From: Actinomycetes bacterium
Lineage (GTDB): Bacteria > Actinomycetota > Actinomycetes > Mycobacteriales > Mycobacteriaceae
NCBI GenBank assembly: GCA_023404955.1
Contig: JAEXZY010000010.1
Coordinates: 1-64,000 of the forward strand
Length of the DNA: 64,000 bases
Direction of reading: 5' to 3'
Part shown: piece after piece, positions 43,604 through 50,774 of the stretch
Layout: every line of letters begins with the position of its first letter
Numbering within the stretch: position 1 is the stretch's first letter
The notes under the pieces: model-generated
Databases searched by the model: none
What the model was told of the DNA's origin: nothing
The model's input: the letters and a program-made list of their open reading frames with translations, nothing else
Program-made: the position numbers and the translations under genes

Positions 43604-43905
43604 CACACACCGGCCCCGGAGATGTCGTCGCCTGACGCCGTGTCGGTCGTGGAGTACCGCTCGGCGGCGTCCTGGAGCAAGGTCGACATCCGGGTGAGCC
43701 CCTCGATCACCTGGGCCGCGCCCTCGTGCCAGTCCCGCCATACCTGTCCATACGCCGTCGCCGCGTCCCCGGACCACCCCGCACCCAACACATCGGAGAT
43801 GTCCGCGTCGAGGTTCCCGAGCCCGGACCGCAGCGATTGTGCCAGCGTCTCCAGCTCACTCGACACGGCAACCAACTCCGACGTCGACACCTGCAGACGC
43901 GACAC
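43603..43905 (-). CDS. WXG100 protein, EsxF-like, with YxxxD export signal
   Basis: A 100-residue WXG100 protein. GTG 43905 is chosen because GAAGGAG lies 8 bases upstream and it gives family length; readings from 43986 add an unrelated leader. The turn is Trp44-Ser-Gly46 (GAGWSGDAAT), and the type VII secretion signal YxxxD is present at Tyr84-Asp88 (YSTTD). It pairs with the next protein, which lacks the signal, forming a typical Esx heterodimer. First gene of the toxin operon. Confidence 0.8.
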   Translation of the reverse strand: MSRLQVSTSELVAVSSELETLAQSLRSGLGNLDADISDVLGAGWSGDAATAYGQVWRDWHEGAAQVIEGLTRMSTLLQDAAERYSTTDTASGDDISGAGV

Positions 43906-44129
43906 GTCTACGACTCCTTCGAGCTCGACCAGAATCCCGCCGATCAGCCTACGATCTCCACGCGGGGGGTCTTGACGCCAATTCACGCTGTTTCAGATCT
44001 GTAATTCACAGCAAAGAATCAGGCGTTCCCCTGTGAAGACGGGGGGATTCCCCGATTCCTCCGCGGCAATACGGCAGTACCGTCAAAATGTCAGGTTAGG
44101 ACTCGTCGCTGAAGAAGCCGGGGTGGGTT

Positions 44130-45272
44130 ATGAAGCGCATTGCTGTTTTGCTCGGAGCTCTCATCATCGCGCCGTCCGCAGGTGTGGCGAACGCGTCGAC
44201 GGCGCTGCTCCTCGGCGGCAAGGGCATCTATGCCGAGCTGAGCGACGAACAGATGGAGAACGCCTTCGGCGGCTACTTCGCCACCTACGACCGTCGCGTC
44301 AACGTCCCCTTCCCGGGTAAGGAGTTCTACTCCTCGGTCAAGATCGGCACCGAGAACCTCTACAACGCCGTCTACGACCCGCAGTACGCCGGACCCAAGA
44401 CCATCGGCGGCGTCTCCGAAGGTGCGCCCGCCGTCATGGAGGTCCTGCGCCGCCTCGAAGCCGATCGCGCGAACACCACCGACGGCAAGGAACCGCCGCC
44501 CCCGTCGGAACTGAACGTCGCGATCTACGGGTCGCCGAGCGACCACTGGATGGGCAAGCTGGCCAACCTCCCGATGCCCGTCACGCCGTACAACATCATC
44601 ATCGTCACCGCCCAGTACGACGGCATCGCCGACTTCCCGGACAACCCGTGGAACATGCTCGCCGTCTCCAACGCGATCATGGGCGCCGCGATGCTGCACG
44701 TGACGCAGTCCGAGTTCGACATCCGCAACAAAGACACCTACTACACCGTCGAGACGAACGCGACGGGCGGGACGACCACCACCATCCTCATCCCGACCGA
44801 GGTGCTCCCGATCCTCCAGCCCATGGTCGCGTTCAAGTTCGACCCCGACTTCGTCGCCAAGCTGGACGCCAAACTGCGGCCGAAGATCGAGAAGGCCTAC
44901 AACCGGCCGGAGATGGAATACGGCATCCCGGACACGCTGACGGGACCGCCCGGGCCGAAGCCGACGGTCGAGCCTTCCCCCGAGCCGGAGCAGACCGAAA
45001 CGAAGGTCACGTCGCTGTCGACTCAGCGCTCCACGACCTCGTGGAAGGATGCAGCTGCCGAGCGTCGCGAGGAGCGTAAGCGCCTGCGTGAAGAGGCTCG
45101 CGCGGAAAAGCTCGCGGCGAAGGAAGACTCGGCCGATAACAAGACCGTCATACGGCCCGCCGAGTCCGACAAGAAGGACTCCGCTACGGAGGGTGACGAC
45201 CGAGGAACAACGGATCGGGCCGAGAAGCCCGAGCCCGCCGCCGCAACCTCATCGGCTAGAGCCGACGAGTAA
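44130..45272 (+). CDS. PE-PPE-domain serine hydrolase, secreted
   Basis: A 380-residue exported protein with signal peptide (cleavage near ANA-ST at residue 22-23) but no PE or PPE segment. The PE-PPE domain (an alpha/beta-hydrolase fold) has its nucleophile in GGVSEGAP (Ser96), the conserved YDGIADFPDNPWN block carrying an acidic residue and a histidine in GAAMLHV. Related mycobacterial proteins are esterases or trehalose-ester-active enzymes. The last 110 residues are a charged Lys/Glu/Arg tail. It is convergent with the next gene, with no base between stops, and divergent from the toxin operon. Confidence 0.82.
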   Translation: MKRIAVLLGALIIAPSAGVANASTALLLGGKGIYAELSDEQMENAFGGYFATYDRRVNVPFPGKEFYSSVKIGTENLYNAVYDPQYAGPKTIGGVSEGAPAVMEVLRRLEADRANTTDGKEPPPPSELNVAIYGSPSDHWMGKLANLPMPVTPYNIIIVTAQYDGIADFPDNPWNMLAVSNAIMGAAMLHVTQSEFDIRNKDTYYTVETNATGGTTTTILIPTEVLPILQPMVAFKFDPDFVAKLDAKLRPKIEKAYNRPEMEYGIPDTLTGPPGPKPTVEPSPEPEQTETKVTSLSTQRSTTSWKDAAAERREERKRLREEARAEKLAAKEDSADNKTVIRPAESDKKDSATEGDDRGTTDRAEKPEPAAATSSARADE

Positions 45273-46382
45273 CTACTCCGAGTCGTCCGACGACGACGTG
45301 TCCCGCTTCGCGGGGGCGTCGTCCATGGGCTTCTTGGTCTCCCGCAGCGACCGCAGCGGTGCGGTCAACTTCTTGAGCTCCCGCGACGCAGTTCTCGTGA
45401 TCGACTTCACGGTGTCGGCGACATCGTCGGCGACCGGCGTCACCCTGGTAGTCCGGGTCTTCTTCGGTGCCGAGTCGTCCGAATTTGGCTCGACGACAGG
45501 CTCTTTGACGCTGACGGCCTTCACCGGCGCCGACTCGTCCTCAGGGGCAGCCGCCACCGTCTTCGCCACCGCGGGTTCTTCGGTCGGGATGTAGCTGCGG
45601 TCATACCCCTGGTCCACGATCTCCTTGAGCGGATCGTTGAGCTGATCGGCAAGCGCGTTCAGGCCTACCAATCGCAGCGGGTTGAGCAGCGGCAACTTCT
45701 CCGTGGGCACCAGCACGTAGGTGGTGTTTCCCTCGGTCCACACGATGTTGTTCGGATCGTCGATGTCGACATCGCGGTAGTCGTGCATCGAGAACGCACC
45801 GGCCATCGCGTTCGCCAGCGCCAGCAGATTGGCCGGATTGTCCGGGAAGTCGGCGACCGGATCGTATTCCCGGGCGACGTCGATCACCTTGTACTGCGAC
45901 GGCTGCGAGATCCCGAATTCCTTGTCCGCGCCGCCGTACTTGCGGATCGAGTTGCCCATGAAGATGAAGGTGACGTTCTCGGCCGGCGGTGCGTCCGGAT
46001 CGTCGGCGTGCTCGGCGATCCAGTACTCGGCGGCCTGCGCGCCGTTGCTGTAGGCGAAGATCACGACCGGCTCTTCGGGGTTGTCCTTGAGAACCTTGTC
46101 GAGCGCGGCGGTGCCGGTGGGCGTCACGAAGGTGAGGTAGGAAATCGGCGTGCACGTGTTCGGCGCCGCGCACACAGCGCCGTTGAGCGTGGTGTTGATG
46201 TACCCGCTGGGCAGCGGACTGAGCGTCCGCACCGTCGACGGTCCCTCGGGCAGCAGGCTCGCAGCGTGCGCAGTCGGCGTGGCGAGGGTGGGCAGCAAAG
46301 CGGCTGCGACGGCGAGGCCCGCGAGCGATCCGCTGCGGCGACGACGGGGGTGTACACGGTGATGACGGCCTGCAGCGCTCAT
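45273..46382 (-). CDS. PE-PPE-domain serine hydrolase, secreted
   Basis: A 369-residue paralogue of the preceding protein on the opposite strand. A long basic leader and hydrophobic core end at a signal cleavage site near AHA-AS (residue 40-41). The nucleophile elbow is FAYSNGAQ (Ser112; first Gly replaced by Ala), followed by REYDPVADFPDNPANLL and AGAFSMHDYRD, the same acid and histidine blocks as the neighbour. Cys71 and Cys77 may form a disulfide. The C-terminal 120 residues are Lys/Asp/Ser-rich and probably disordered. Likely acts in the cell envelope on an ester substrate. Confidence 0.82.
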   Translation of the reverse strand: MSAAGRHHRVHPRRRRSGSLAGLAVAAALLPTLATPTAHAASLLPEGPSTVRTLSPLPSGYINTTLNGAVCAAPNTCTPISYLTFVTPTGTAALDKVLKDNPEEPVVIFAYSNGAQAAEYWIAEHADDPDAPPAENVTFIFMGNSIRKYGGADKEFGISQPSQYKVIDVAREYDPVADFPDNPANLLALANAMAGAFSMHDYRDVDIDDPNNIVWTEGNTTYVLVPTEKLPLLNPLRLVGLNALADQLNDPLKEIVDQGYDRSYIPTEEPAVAKTVAAAPEDESAPVKAVSVKEPVVEPNSDDSAPKKTRTTRVTPVADDVADTVKSITRTASRELKKLTAPLRSLRETKKPMDDAPAKRDTSSSDDSE

Positions 46383-46712
46383 GGGCGAATCCTTCTCGAC
46401 AACGGTGTGGATCCCCGACCCAACCGGGAGCGCTGCTGATCAACCATTCCCGGTTCTAGTGAGAGTAGCCAGCGATCTTGTCGCAAACAAGAGGCGCGAC
46501 TACACCCGAATGCGGATATGCGCGTGCTCTTCACATCTCGACCCGCGCGGGCGTCCGATAAGCCAACGAATAGCAATCACCGCTGCATTGCCTTGAGGCG
46601 CGCCGTCGTGGTGTCGAACAACGCGTCGTTTACGTCAGCGCACCGTTCCAAGAAAACGCCAAGGCAGCCGTCAAACACTCAAGTCGCCGAAAACCGTCGA
46701 TAGGAGCTTGTA
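46383..46712. other. Divergent intergenic region
   Basis: Some 330 bases between the leftward PE-PPE gene and the rightward small secreted protein. It should contain both promoters; I see no convincing -35/-10 pair, repeat or small gene. Confidence 0.4.
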
Positions 46713-47063
46713 GTGATCAGCGATGAGAAGAAGGAAAGGTCGAGATTCTGGTCAGCTCTCGCTGTGGCGTCTGCTAGCGCAGTTTTCTGCGTGGCATCCT
46801 GGTCGGCCGGCGTGGGAAACGCGATGGCTGCGCCATCCGGTTGCACCAAGGGTGGCGGGGGCACTTACGCAACAGCCGTCTGTTCAGGCGGTAATGGCGC
46901 ATACCAGGCCTACGCGACATGTGCGAATCCCGCGATCCCGGGCGCTACTTTTTACAAATTTGTAGAAGGACCCTGGAAGCGCGCTGGAAGTCGCGAAACG
47001 TCAACGGTTGTCTGTCCTTTCCTGTTCGTTGTCTCTAACAGGGGAGTGGGGTTGCGCAACTAG
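46713..47063 (+). CDS. Small secreted cysteine-containing protein
   Basis: A 116-residue protein from GTG 46713, preceded by AGGAG about 9 bases upstream. A charged start (DEKKERSR) is followed by a hydrophobic core and a cleavage site near AMA-AP (residue 39). The mature part is about 77 residues, Gly/Ala/Thr-rich, with four cysteines (SGC, AVC, ATC, VVC) that could form two disulfides. No family recognised; the pattern is typical of small mycobacterial secreted hypotheticals. Confidence 0.55.
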   Translation: MISDEKKERSRFWSALAVASASAVFCVASWSAGVGNAMAAPSGCTKGGGGTYATAVCSGGNGAYQAYATCANPAIPGATFYKFVEGPWKRAGSRETSTVVCPFLFVVSNRGVGLRN

Positions 47064-47403
47064 GCATCATCAGCGCTAATCGCGCCCAATCCACATGGTG
47101 GGGCTCAGCGTTCCTGATCGCCGGAGTTCTCCCGTGGCGTATCTGTCGCAGGCCTGCATCATCAGTCGGAACCCAGCACGCTTTCCGTCGTAGATTCTGT
47201 TGCCGTTTCGTTCGGCATCGGGGACCACACGAGTGCTGCAGTGCGACAGCACCAGGACAACCTGTCCGGGGCGCCTACCGCTTCGAAGCAGCGCTGCGTG
47301 CCCTTAACTCGGCCGCGAAAAGTTGAACGGCAGCTGGGTTCGTCGCGAAGTACCTCTCATTGAGGGCCAAGTAGGACAGTCGATTCGAAGGGGGTGACAA
47401 AGG
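47064..47403. other. Intergenic region
   Basis: About 340 bases with no frame that looks coding on either strand. The end of the region includes GGGGGTGACAAAGG just before the microprotein start at 47404. Confidence 0.4.
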
Positions 47404-47520
47404 ATGAAGCTGGCGAGAATCATGCGCGCTGTGTGTCCGCGGTGCAACGGCTCTGGCGGCCACAGCAACATAAGGAATTGGGTCAATTGTTCAGCGTGCC
47501 GCGGCACCGGCCAGAAGTAG
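47404..47520 (+). CDS. CxxCxGxG microprotein (DnaJ-type zinc ribbon)
   Basis: A 38-residue protein: a short basic lead (MKLARIMRAV) then two DnaJ-like zinc motifs, CPRCNGSG and CSACRGTG, separated by 13 residues. The paired CxxCxGxG is the zinc-binding module of DnaJ and of small zinc-ribbon proteins. A purine-rich AAAGG stands just before the ATG, unusually close. A perfect hairpin follows 7 bases after the stop. The compact start, two exact motifs and terminator make it a convincing short gene; its role is unknown. Confidence 0.65.
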   Translation: MKLARIMRAVCPRCNGSGGHSNIRNWVNCSACRGTGQK

Positions 47521-47527
47521 CGGAGCG

Positions 47528-47571
47528 CTTCCTCCTATCGGTGGTGGGCCACACCCCCCGATAGGAGGAAG
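47528..47571. terminator. Perfect 14-base inverted repeat after the microprotein gene
   Basis: CTTCCTCCTATCGG (47528-47541) and its exact complement (47558-47571) with a 16-base loop. It starts 7 bases after the TAG at 47518-47520 and has no T-run. Probably the terminator of the microprotein transcript; the AGGAGG in the right arm is incidental. Confidence 0.65.
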
Positions 47572-47918
47572 TTCAAACTGGGTTGACATCCGCTGTGCCG
47601 ATCCGGTCCGGGTCGAGTTGCGGAGCAACTTCTCACGAGGGCGACAGCAACCCATGATACCCTCGCGCGCCGCCATGGGCAGACGATACGAGTGAGCACC
47701 GACACGTGAGAACCACGCTTTGTCACGAAGTGCGAGTGGACGCCTGCAAAACGCCGATCTGGTCACAGACGAATCCCTTAGCGCGGCTCGCCGGACAACG
47801 ACTTTGTCGCTAGCGCTGGGCATTCGCCGCATATGCGCGCCGCCGCGGGCCCGCACGCCAAAGTGATTCAGCCCCACCGTGATTTGCGTTCGGCGGAGTG
47901 GGTAACTGTACGGTCGAC
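47572..47918. other. Intergenic region before the MscS gene
   Basis: Nearly 350 bases without a supportable gene. A small dyad AGTTGC-GGA-GCAACT lies near 47616-47631. The MscS promoter should lie in the last 100 bases but no clear elements are visible. Confidence 0.4.
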
Positions 47919-48857
47919 ATGATGGACGTATACAACCTTGCCTTCGAATGGACAGAGACCAACCGGCACTGGTTACTCGAAGTTCCCATCCGGATCGTTG
48001 CCTACATCCTGGTCGTGCTGGTTGCGCGATATCTGTTGCACCGGATGATCGACCGTGCCGCCACCGGAAGATCCCCCAAAGAACGCGCAGACGCCGCCAC
48101 CGGCAAGAAGCCACCGTTACTCCGCGGCCTCCGCGATCGCGCTCCCTCGAACGCGCACACCGCTGAACGTCGTGCGCAGCGCGCCCAGACCATCGCCTCG
48201 GTGCTCAAGTCCAGCGTGTCGATCGTGCTGCTGATCTGGGTGGTGCTGGGCATCCTCAACGTCCTCGGCGTCAACATCGCCCCGTTCATCGCCTCGGCCG
48301 GCGTCGTCGGCCTTGCCATCGGATTCGGTGCGCAGAACCTGGTGCGCGACTTCGTGACAGGCGTGTTCATGCTCCTCGAGGACCAGTACGGCGTCGGCGA
48401 CACCGTCGACCTCGGCGACGCGGTCGGGGAGGTGGAGAGCGTCGGCCTGCGGGTCACCACCGTCCGCGACATAGACGGCACCCTCTGGTACGTGCGCAAC
48501 GGCGAGATCGCCCGCGTCGGCAACATGAGCCAGGACTACGCCGTCGCCCGCATCGAGGTGCCGGTCGCGCTCAGCGCCGACGTCGAGCGGGCCGAACAGG
48601 TGGCTCTCGACGCCGCGCACAGTGCCCTCGAGGATCCCAAGATCGCGGCCAAGGTGCTCGGCGAACCGGAGATGCTCGGCGTCCAGGAACTGCGCCCCGA
48701 CCAGGTCACCCTGCGGATGACACTGAAGACCCGTCCCGGTGTGCAGTGGTCAGTCCAGCGCCGCTTGAGGCGCGAGATCCTGCGGGCCTACGACGAGAGC
48801 GGCATCGAACTGCCGTACCCGCCCTCGCGGTACGCGGCAGCGGTCAACGGCGAATAG
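47919..48857 (+). CDS. MscS-family mechanosensitive ion channel
   Basis: A 312-residue membrane protein. One span lies at about residues 21-40, then a cytosolic linker, then spans at about 90-112 and 118-140, the last being the pore helix with FIASAGVVGLAIGFGAQNLV, the hallmark of MscS. The beta domain follows (EDQYGVGDTVDLGDAVGEVESVGLR). Such channels release solutes at hypo-osmotic shock. The start is ATG 47919 or the adjacent 47922; no strong ribosome site is present. It overlaps the next gene tail-to-tail by 14 bases. Confidence 0.88.
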   Translation: MMDVYNLAFEWTETNRHWLLEVPIRIVAYILVVLVARYLLHRMIDRAATGRSPKERADAATGKKPPLLRGLRDRAPSNAHTAERRAQRAQTIASVLKSSVSIVLLIWVVLGILNVLGVNIAPFIASAGVVGLAIGFGAQNLVRDFVTGVFMLLEDQYGVGDTVDLGDAVGEVESVGLRVTTVRDIDGTLWYVRNGEIARVGNMSQDYAVARIEVPVALSADVERAEQVALDAAHSALEDPKIAAKVLGEPEMLGVQELRPDQVTLRMTLKTRPGVQWSVQRRLRREILRAYDESGIELPYPPSRYAAAVNGE

Positions 48858-49866
48858 CGGCCAGACGCCGCGCGACCTCGCCGTACCGCTCGAACCATTC
48901 GCGGTCGGCCAGCGCGTTGTAGAACACCAGGCGGGTTGCCACCCCGGCATACTTCGCGGTCAGCGCGTCGGCCAGGTCGTCCCACGTCGACTCCGTCGCG
49001 AACGCAGCGATGTGCTCGTCGGTGATCTGGGCCGCCATGCCGGCGTAGTCGCCCGCCTTCTGCTTCTCGCGCAGCCGCGCGGTGGTGCCCTCGAATCCCG
49101 CCTCGTCGAAGATGAACGCGTAGTTGGGGGTGCTGCCGTAGAAGCTCAGGCTCGCGCGCACCAACTCGCGTTCCCGGTGCCGCTGCTCGTCGGTGTCGCC
49201 GACGATCGTCAACACCGGCACGATGATCGCGATGTCGTCGGGGGAGCGGCCCGCACGCGCGGCGCCGTCAGCCCTGTTCGGCAGCACGTGCCGGGCCAGG
49301 TAGCCGGGCTCGCCCAGCGGGTGGACGTGAATGCCGTCGGCGACCTCGCCGGCCATCCGCAGCATCCACGGATTGACCGCCGCGACGTCGACCTTTGGGT
49401 CCGGCGCATCGATCGGGCCCGGGCTCCACTGCGGGGTGATGAAGTCGAGGTCGTAGAACTCGCCGTGGTGGTCCAGCGATCCCGTCCGGAACGCCGCAAA
49501 GCAGGCCTTCACGGCCAGGACGTAGTCCCGCAATCGCGGACCGGGACGCTCGAACTCCGCGCCGTAGCGGCGCACCACATGCGTGCGGACCTGCGTGCCG
49601 AGACCCAGCCGGAACGCGCCGCCCGCAGCCTCCTGCAACTCCCACGCTGCCGCCGCCGTGACGAACGGACTGCGCGGGAACGCCACGGCGACGCCCGTCG
49701 ACACCTCGAGGCCCGGCGCGGCCTGCGCGGCGACCGCGGCGTCGAGGTAGGCGGTGCGCCCGGTCTCGGTGAACAGCAGGCCGGAGAACCCTGCCGCCTG
49801 GGTGCGTGTTGCCAGGCCAGAGACCTCGCGGAGGGGCTGTGGGACCGTCATCGCGTCGACCTGCAC
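48844..49866 (-). CDS. F420-type LLM oxidoreductase (TIGR03617-like)
   Basis: A 340-residue luciferase-like monooxygenase family protein. Typical stretches are GFSGLLFTETGRTAYLDAAVAAQ, FRLGLGTQVRTHVVRRYG, FYDLDFITPQWSPGP and EVADGIHVHPLGEPGYL. The pattern matches the F420-dependent TIGR03617 subgroup common in mycobacteria, with unknown substrates. It ends inside the convergent MscS gene and starts 9 bases after the stop of the small membrane protein gene at 49876, suggesting a two-gene leftward operon. Confidence 0.82.
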   Translation of the reverse strand: MQVDAMTVPQPLREVSGLATRTQAAGFSGLLFTETGRTAYLDAAVAAQAAPGLEVSTGVAVAFPRSPFVTAAAAWELQEAAGGAFRLGLGTQVRTHVVRRYGAEFERPGPRLRDYVLAVKACFAAFRTGSLDHHGEFYDLDFITPQWSPGPIDAPDPKVDVAAVNPWMLRMAGEVADGIHVHPLGEPGYLARHVLPNRADGAARAGRSPDDIAIIVPVLTIVGDTDEQRHRERELVRASLSFYGSTPNYAFIFDEAGFEGTTARLREKQKAGDYAGMAAQITDEHIAAFATESTWDDLADALTAKYAGVATRLVFYNALADREWFERYGEVARRLAAIRR

Positions 49867-49875
49867 GGCCGAACC

Positions 49876-50151
49876 CTACGCCGCCAGCTTCTCCCGCAGA
49901 TCGTGTTCGACCTGCTCGGGCGCGTCATCCGTGGGCCGGTAGCGGTGCAGATAGCGCGCGACCTGGGCGTCCCGCACCGGCTTCGACCAGGCGTGCTGGC
50001 CGCGCCGCGACCCGGCGATCATCGCCGCGATGAACACGACCAATGCGGTGCCGAACGCGACGGCCGCGGTGCTGCCGGCGGCCAGCGCGTGCACGAACAG
50101 GCCCAACGCCACGAAGGTCAACAGGAAGCTGAGGTAGGCGAAGAACGCCAT
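49876..50151 (-). CDS. Small two-span membrane protein
   Basis: A 91-residue protein with two hydrophobic segments (residues 4-25 and 30-47), then a basic/acidic cytosolic tail (RRGQHAWSKPV, RYLHRYRPTDD). Its upstream region carries tandem CGCTAC-N7-GTAGCG operators shared with the divergent TetR gene, so it is probably repressed by that regulator. Function unknown; the LLM oxidoreductase lies just downstream. Confidence 0.6.
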   Translation of the reverse strand: MAFFAYLSFLLTFVALGLFVHALAAGSTAAVAFGTALVVFIAAMIAGSRRGQHAWSKPVRDAQVARYLHRYRPTDDAPEQVEHDLREKLAA

Positions 50152-50171
50152 GGTGAACTCCTTTCGCAGAA

Positions 50172-50207
50172 CGCTACGCTCACCGTAGCGCTACAGTCAG
50201 TGTAGCG
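50172..50207. promoter_or_regulatory. Two overlapping TetR-type operators
   Basis: The dyad CGCTAC-N7-GTAGCG occurs twice, at 50172-50190 and 50189-50207, sharing two bases and set 17 bases apart. It lies between the divergent small membrane protein and TetR genes, the classic place for an autoregulatory TetR operator; the tandem arrangement suggests two repressor dimers. Confidence 0.7.
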
Positions 50208-50243
50208 TTTCAAACGGCGGCGGTATTCCAGACAGGAGCAGCG

Positions 50244-50774
50244 GTGGCACCGAGACGCGAGGTGGACGCGAAGATCGCTGCGGCGACGCTCGAGGTGCTG
50301 CGCACGCGGGGGCCGCGGGCCGTCACGGTCGAAGCCGTGACCGCGTACTCCGGCGTCGCGAAGACGACGATCTATCGCCGGTACAGAGACCGTCGCGACA
50401 TGCTGGCCGCGGCGCTGTCGTCGATCACGACGACGGCCCCGCTCGATGACCAGACGGACGCCCGGGACCGCTTCCGCTGGGTGATCGACCATGCCGTCGA
50501 CGCGGTCGAAGGCGGGATCGGGTTCGGCGGCTTCGCCGCGCTGCTCACCGACGACGACCCCGAGTTCACCGAGGTGTTCCGGCGCATCCTCGCCGAGCAG
50601 CGCGCGACGCTGGAATCGGTGATGACGCAGACCTGGCCCGGGATCGACGCGGCGACGGTGATCGACGCGCTGGTCGGCGCCTACGCCGCCGAGCGGGCCC
50701 GCACGGGTGCGGTCGCCGACGGATGGCAGGACCGGCTGTTCGCGGTGTTCTGGCCGGTGGTCAGTTCACTCTGA
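50244..50774 (+). CDS. TetR-family regulator
   Basis: A 176-residue repressor with the N-terminal helix-turn-helix VTVEAVTAYSGVAKTTIYRRY (read as two pieces around residue 30-50) and a variable ligand domain. GTG 50244 is the start, preceded by AGGAG about 8 bases upstream. It is divergent from the small membrane protein gene and most likely binds the tandem operators between them. It overlaps the MFS gene tail-to-tail by 9 bases. Ligand unknown. Confidence 0.85.
   Translation: MAPRREVDAKIAAATLEVLRTRGPRAVTVEAVTAYSGVAKTTIYRRYRDRRDMLAAALSSITTTAPLDDQTDARDRFRWVIDHAVDAVEGGIGFGGFAALLTDDDPEFTEVFRRILAEQRATLESVMTQTWPGIDAATVIDALVGAYAAERARTGAVADGWQDRLFAVFWPVVSSL

Noticed and set aside
47491..48114. Leftward frame overlapping the hairpin and the MscS start
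   Set aside because: Runs antisense into a clear MscS gene and crosses a perfect terminator-like repeat; no domain seen.
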